From: Cacajao melanocephalus
Taxonomy: Eukaryota; Chordata; Mammalia; Primates; Pitheciidae
Length of the DNA stretch: 64,000 bases
Direction: 5' to 3'
NCBI GenBank assembly: GCA_963573385.1
Contig: CAUYLG010027035.1
Span: forward strand, 51,826 to 115,825
Positions 58,127 to 64,000 of this stretch are shown here, piece after piece; the stretch's first letter is position 1; every line of letters begins with the position of its first letter. Under the pieces are notes generated by a model, which worked only from the letters and a program-made list of their open reading frames with translations, was not told the DNA's origin and did not search any database. Made by a program: the position numbers and the translations under genes.

Positions 58127-58660
58127 AGAGGTCAAACAGTCTTCTCTTTACCTACAGCAGATCCTTACTCCTAGAAAAGGATAGACCAGGTTACAGAAGC
58201 CAATGCCAGCTGAAAAGAAGGCTGCTGGGACAGTGGCTTTCACCTTTCTATATCCCTCTAATACTCTAAGAATATGCCTCCCACCATTAAAAAACAAAAA
58301 GCCAATATTTTTCTTATCAGGACAGTTAAATGTTTTTAACTTTTGTTATTTATTATTTGTAATAAGGTTTTTAAAAGTTCATTCTTTTATTAGTTGTTCT
58401 GGGAAGGCTCGTTTGTTCTCTGGCTACTGTAAAGTTCCATCTAAGCTGAAATCAAGCTATGCAGGTGCTCACAGCTTTTGGAGAAGGATGCCATCACATG
58501 TACCTGGACACAAATCACCCCGACACATATCCGGTGGCACCCAGGCACTGCTGACCGCAACAGTGAGACATCTCTGTTTCACACAGCAGCAGGGGCTGAA
58601 AGAAACTCTGCAAATCCTGTTGGCTGTTTTAAAACTAAATTTATGCAAATGATCTCTAGG
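58127..58660. other. Upstream intergenic stretch, nothing identified
   Basis: A second open frame (58,203-58,652) has no recognisable content. No named repeat. Confidence 0.35.
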
Positions 58661-58664
58661 GGAA

Positions 58665-58770
58665 GTTGCACAGTGGAGTGGAAAGAACACAATCTTTAGA
58701 AACAGAAAGACTTGAATTTGAATCTTGTTTCTAGGATTTCTAGCCATAAAAACCTGTAGTAAGTTTTGCA
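58665..58770 (+). repeat. MIR fragment
   Basis: AGTGGAGTGGAAAGAACACAATC, AAGACTTGAATTTGAATCTTG. MIR head only. Confidence 0.55.
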
Positions 58771-59625
58771 GACATAAAAATGCAGTTTGTCTTTCAGAGA
58801 TTTTTTTTTTCCTGTTACAAGTTTAAAATAGAAACAAAAAACTGTTCTCCTAGATGACTTCTTGTATGCTGAGAATATGCCTGAAAAATCAAGGGCAGGT
58901 GCGTTAAACCTTGCATACTCACCGGATGGCGTAGGTTGATGGAAAGTGAATTATTAATCCTGATGCTGATTTTGAGGACTCCTTTGTCCCACTGGTATTC
59001 TCACCATAGTTGGAATCCCTGGCCTAAAGAGCATGGACAAACCAGGGCAGGGGTTTTAGTGACAAAAGTGAACAGTTAGGAATCAAAGTTCTCTTTTTAA
59101 AGCCCTGTAAGTTATTAAAGAACAGTTATGTTTGGAGATATTTTGTTAGCAATGATGTGATAAAGAGGAAAAGAATCCAATTAGATATTAGATTCATTTG
59201 ATTAAAAAAGGTTAGTTTTCAAACTATAACATATAAAAATAAAAATGTACAAATTAGATAAATGAATGTCTCACCTACTTTATTTCCCCAACTCCCATTC
59301 CTTAGAGGCAATTTCCATTAAATCTTCTGGCTTCAAAAGTTTGCACTAAAAGAATGCTCTTTAAATAAACTTTTTTCTTCTGTTAAATTGTTTTAAGAAG
59401 GGTATCTGCTTCTCATAGTAAGACGGCATTGCAAAGTGCTAGAATTTATTTTTCTTCTTAAATATACCTACAAACATTTGTTTTGTTTTATTATTTTTCT
59501 GCTGAGTAACATTTGGCTATGACTTAACTACCACCATTGGGTGGCAGCCTGAATTGTAACCCCTCAGGAAGTGAATTCATCCTTAACATTAGATTCCATG
59601 AAATCCATCTTACAAGTGACAATTT
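58771..59625. other. Upstream intergenic stretch, nothing identified
   Basis: AT-rich; no gene or named repeat. Confidence 0.4.
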
Positions 59626-59634
59626 TGCACAGAT

Positions 59635-59925
<291 letters not shown>

Positions 59926-59934
59926 TGCACAGAT

Positions 59935-61440
59935 GTTTTTAAATGCAGTGTTGAATAAACGATTTCTCTTGTTTCTAGCAAGAATCAGAATGAGAGAGCG
60001 AGCAAGCAAAATGTCTAGTGACCAGTTGAGAAAGTCCTCTCTTCCACTGAGCCATTTCACTCCTGCCCATCTACTCTCAACAGCTCAAGAGCCACTGAGC
60101 ACTCTGAACTCTGTGAGGATCAGATGAGACAAGGTATGTGAAAACACCTTACCAATACAAAGCTGTGCAGATGTCAAAGATGGTTATTAGAGAATGGAGG
60201 TAGGTTGCTTTTATAGTCTCTTTTATTGGCATGGTGGATTTTTAATGGAGTAGCCTGTAGGAATTAACTACCGCAAACCAAGACCTGTACTATTGCACAT
60301 TTTTATTTTCTTTAAATCCACTTAAACTTAAATCTAACATCTCATTATACTTACAGGCTGGCAGAAATTAAATTTGCATATTTATTAGTGGTTTCTTGCA
60401 CCAAGCATAGTGCAAGGGTTCAGGATATTAAATGATGCCATACCATAAGTGAAGATCCCCTTGTCATTGATCATTAGATCTCACTGATAATGCAGAGAGA
60501 TACCCATTTTCCATTCATCTTGATCTTTTTAGATTCTGCTTCTTCCTTGCTTCCAGTCGACATTCGGTGTCAGAGATCTTTGAAAGGACTGGAATCCTAG
60601 CATCCAACATCTCTGGATGCACCATACAGACACTCTTTTCCTTGTAAGATTCTGTGTCTCACTGGACCTTCTGAACTCTGACCTCTTCCCAATATTGAAA
60701 AAAATGTATTCTTCCTTTATGCTGCTCTAGAAAGTACTGTCTTTCCTGTCTACCTCTGGGCTTCAGGGACATATCTCTTCAGTGTGTGTAAACTTTTACA
60801 AAAGCCAATAAAAACTGTAGTATTCAGGCAGTTTCCCCTCTATGTCCTATAAACCTCCTCTCCTGCCCCTGAGACAAGAGATACTAAGGACCTCACCACC
60901 TTCCTGGAAGTGTTGAGGTGCGCATGGAGTAAAACTCAAAGCTCAAAAAATTTATTCTGTTCCAGTGGCGTAACAAAGAACTTCTCTTGGTTTCAGCATA
61001 TCAAAATTTTGGTGAGCACACTCCGGATTGTATGTGTTCTCCTATCCGGGTGAACAGAACACTCTACGTGATCTTTTTGATTTATTGACTATACCTAGAC
61101 TAAACAACTGTTTTTGATTATTCATCTAGCTGCAATAATTCCAATATAAGAGAAAAAGGAAAATACTTCATTAAGTCTAAGAAACAATAATTGTAATTTA
61201 TAATTTGCACTTGTCGATAAATAAATAGCTCCTTTAACATTAGTGAAATACAATAACCAGCTTCTATGATTTCATTATTGTATTTGAATTTTTATGGCAT
61301 CATTCAAACTGTAAGAAAGCTAAGTTGCATTTGGTTTTTGCTGCTTAAGGGATATGTGTTAGAAATGCTTAGTCTTGTTGATTAAATTATTATCTGCCCA
61401 GTCAGGAGGAATTAACTGCTGTGATTTAAAGATGTAGCTA
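59935..61440. other. Upstream intergenic stretch, nothing identified
   Basis: No gene. 60,880-61,080 has some LTR-like flavour but nothing I can name. Confidence 0.35.
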
Positions 61441-61444
61441 TTTG

Positions 61445-61800
61445 GCATTTAGTAGATCAATTTTAAGGAGAGAAAATGTTATTTATTTTTTTTTTTGCTA
61501 TGGAAACTTTCAAAAATATTCAAAAGTGCAAAGAAGAGAATACTTGAATCCTACGTATTCATTAGCCAGCTTAATTATCAATGTATGGCCAATCTTGTTT
61601 TATTTATGTTTCTCAGTTTTCCTCTTTCCATCCCTCTTTCAGTTTGAAGCTAATCCTATGCATCATGTAATTTATCTGTAAATATTCCGATAGATATCTG
61701 TAAAAGGTAAGGACTTACAACAAAAGATACTCCCAATGCCATCATCATACTTAAAATCTAAACAACAATGAAAGAACACTTTTTAATGACCTTCTTATTT
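61445..61800 (+). repeat. Ancient L1-associated repeat
   Basis: GGAAACTTTCAAAAATATTC, TTAGCCAGCTTAATTATCAATGTATGGCCAATCTTGTTT (in parts), AGCTAATCCTATGCATCAT, AAGGTAAGGACTT resemble a common old LINE-derived repeat. Family uncertain. Confidence 0.4.
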
Positions 61801-62127
61801 TCATCGTTTGTCTCCTTATTTAAAATTTAATATTAAATTTGTGTCAACAGCATAAATTACTCCTAACATATTATGAAGGATATGCAGGATATGTTAAGTG
61901 AAAGATTAAGTAACAATAACTTCTATAACATGATTTAATTTCTATTTTAAAAATTATAAAAATGATATCTATGTTCATTTAAACATGTAAAATATTAGAA
62001 GCATATATCCCAAATCAAGAACGGTGATTTTTAAAGTAATGATTACAGTTGATACTGTGGGTAGGGAAGAGACTCTCACTTTAAAACCTGCATTAAAATT
62101 TTTTTTCAAAATATATGTAACCATTTC

Positions 62128-62422
62128 TTTTTTTTTTTTTTTTGAGACAGAGTCTTGCTTTGTCACCCAGGCTGGAATACAGTGGTGTGATCTTGGCTCG
62201 CTGCAACCTCTGCCTCCTGGGTTCAAGCAATTCTTGTGCCTCAGCCTCTGAGTAGCTGGGATTATAGGCCTGCACCATCACACCTGGCTAATTTTTTATT
62301 TTTAGTAGAGATGGGGTTTTGCCATGTTGGCAAGGCTGGTCTCGAACTCCTGGCCTTAAGTGATCTGTCCACCTCAACCTCCCTAAGTTCCGGGATTATA
62401 GGCATGAGCCACTGCTCCTGGC
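62128..62422 (-). mobile_element. Alu
   Basis: Poly-T, GAGACAGAGTCTTGCTTTGTC to GAGCCACTGCTCCTGGC. Confidence 0.95.
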
Positions 62423-62584
62423 TGAATATATATACCACTTTTAGAATTAAATTTTCAGAGGAGAATTTATGAAAGGAAGAACTTGAATGCATTTTGTTAA
62501 TATGTGAAATGAGAGACCTTCTCAAGTCAGGACGTGCTATATAAATATTGTCCCTTAGTTGGATGATCTTACTCCTAGGTTAAC

Positions 62585-63120
62585 AATATTAGCAACTGGC
62601 ATGTATAGATTGCTGGCCATGTGCCAGGCATTGTGATTAGTGCCTACAAGCTGATGATTTATTTGTCACCATAACCCTTTGAAGTAGGTATTGTTATTAT
62701 TCACATTTCACAGATAAAGAAACATGACCTGTTGAAATCCCAGTGTTTGGCTTGGAAGGCTAAGATGGGAGGATTGCTTGAGGCCAAGAATTCAAGACAA
62801 GCCTAGGAAATATAGTGAGAACTCATCACTACAAAAAAAAAAAAAAAAAAAAGAAAAAAAAGAAATTAGCCTGTGTGGTGGTCATGACTGTAGTCCCAGC
62901 TACTTAGAGGTTGAAGTGGGAGGATCATTTGAGCCCAGGAGTTTGAGGCTGTAGTGAGCTATGATTGAGTCACTGCACTACATCCTGGGGTGACAGAGTA
63001 CGACCCTATCTCTAAAAGAAAAAATGAAAAGAAAAGGAAAGGAAAGAAACATGATCTAGAGCAGTTAAATTACTTGCCAGAAGTTTGGAAGAGGCTGACT
63101 CAGGCTTGGTCCTGAGCTGG
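62585..63120 (-). repeat. MIR SINE, antisense, split by an old Alu
   Basis: CATGTGCCAGGCATTGTG, ACCATAACCCTTTGAAGTAGG, CACATTTCACAGATAAAGAAAC before the Alu. CAGTTAAATTACTTGCCAGAAG and GACTCAGGCTTGGTCC after it. Collinear. Confidence 0.75.
62730..63042 (+). mobile_element. AluJ-like element in MIR, with 14-bp target-site duplication
   Basis: AAATCCCAGTGTTTGGC to GACCCTATCTCTAAAAG plus an A-rich tail, highly diverged. AAAGAAACATGACC at 62,716-62,729 and AAAGAAACATGATC at 63,043-63,056. The 5' end is truncated. Confidence 0.9.

Positions 63121-64000
<880 letters not shown>

Overview
This is vertebrate nuclear DNA and almost certainly human, or a very close primate. It is dense in Alu elements of several ages, carries 3' ends of primate L1PA-type LINEs, and shows MER/Tigger/Charlie DNA transposon fossils, MaLR-type LTRs, MIR and L2. 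There are no bacterial-style operons, CRISPR arrays or tRNA/rRNA genes.

Only one protein-coding gene can be supported: MPHOSPH6 (M-phase phosphoprotein 6, MPP6), an RNA-exosome cofactor. It lies on the minus strand as five coding exons between about 50,622 and 30,015. The five exons, joined at GT/AG junctions read directly from the sequence, give an uninterrupted 160-codon reading frame. In human this gene lies on 16q23.3, which is established knowledge and not something the window shows.

Layout. (1) 1-29,450: intergenic DNA beyond the 3' end of the gene. It holds a truncated L1 with a large internal fold-back (about 268-815), MIR/L2, two MER2 relatives, several Alus, and an LTR/ERV-like block with a MADE1 MITE (7,350-8,720). 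It also holds a full-length-type old L1 (8,723-16,525) broken by a younger L1 and two Alus, a MaLR LTR stub, an old L1M with AT-rich and TG arrays, and an ERVL-like antisense pol remnant (28,400-29,050). (2) 29,500-50,700: the MPHOSPH6 transcription unit. Its introns carry L1, Alu, MER20, MER2, MER1 and MER3-like elements, an old L1M with two Alus, and a Charlie (hAT) transposase fossil that keeps a 103-codon open frame. (3) 50,330-51,260: the CpG-rich promoter, with a YY1-type motif over the start codon and a plus-strand splice-donor-like site that hints at divergent transcription. (4) 51,300-64,000: upstream intergenic DNA with Alus, an MLT1-type LTR split by an Alu, L2/MIR, and a well-organised solitary LTR (about 53,155-53,690). 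That LTR points toward MPHOSPH6 on the same strand. A truncated young Alu sits at the window edge.

No previously undescribed multi-gene system is visible. The most interesting signals are structural. Three short-range inverted duplications (near-perfect or perfect hairpins) lie inside L1 DNA and look like template-switch events. Other candidates are the LTR with CCAAT/TATA/poly(A) architecture upstream of MPHOSPH6, an in-frame upstream ATG in its 5' leader, and the retained hAT transposase C-terminal reading frame. Repeat family names are from memory of consensus sequences and boundaries are approximate; no database search was run.
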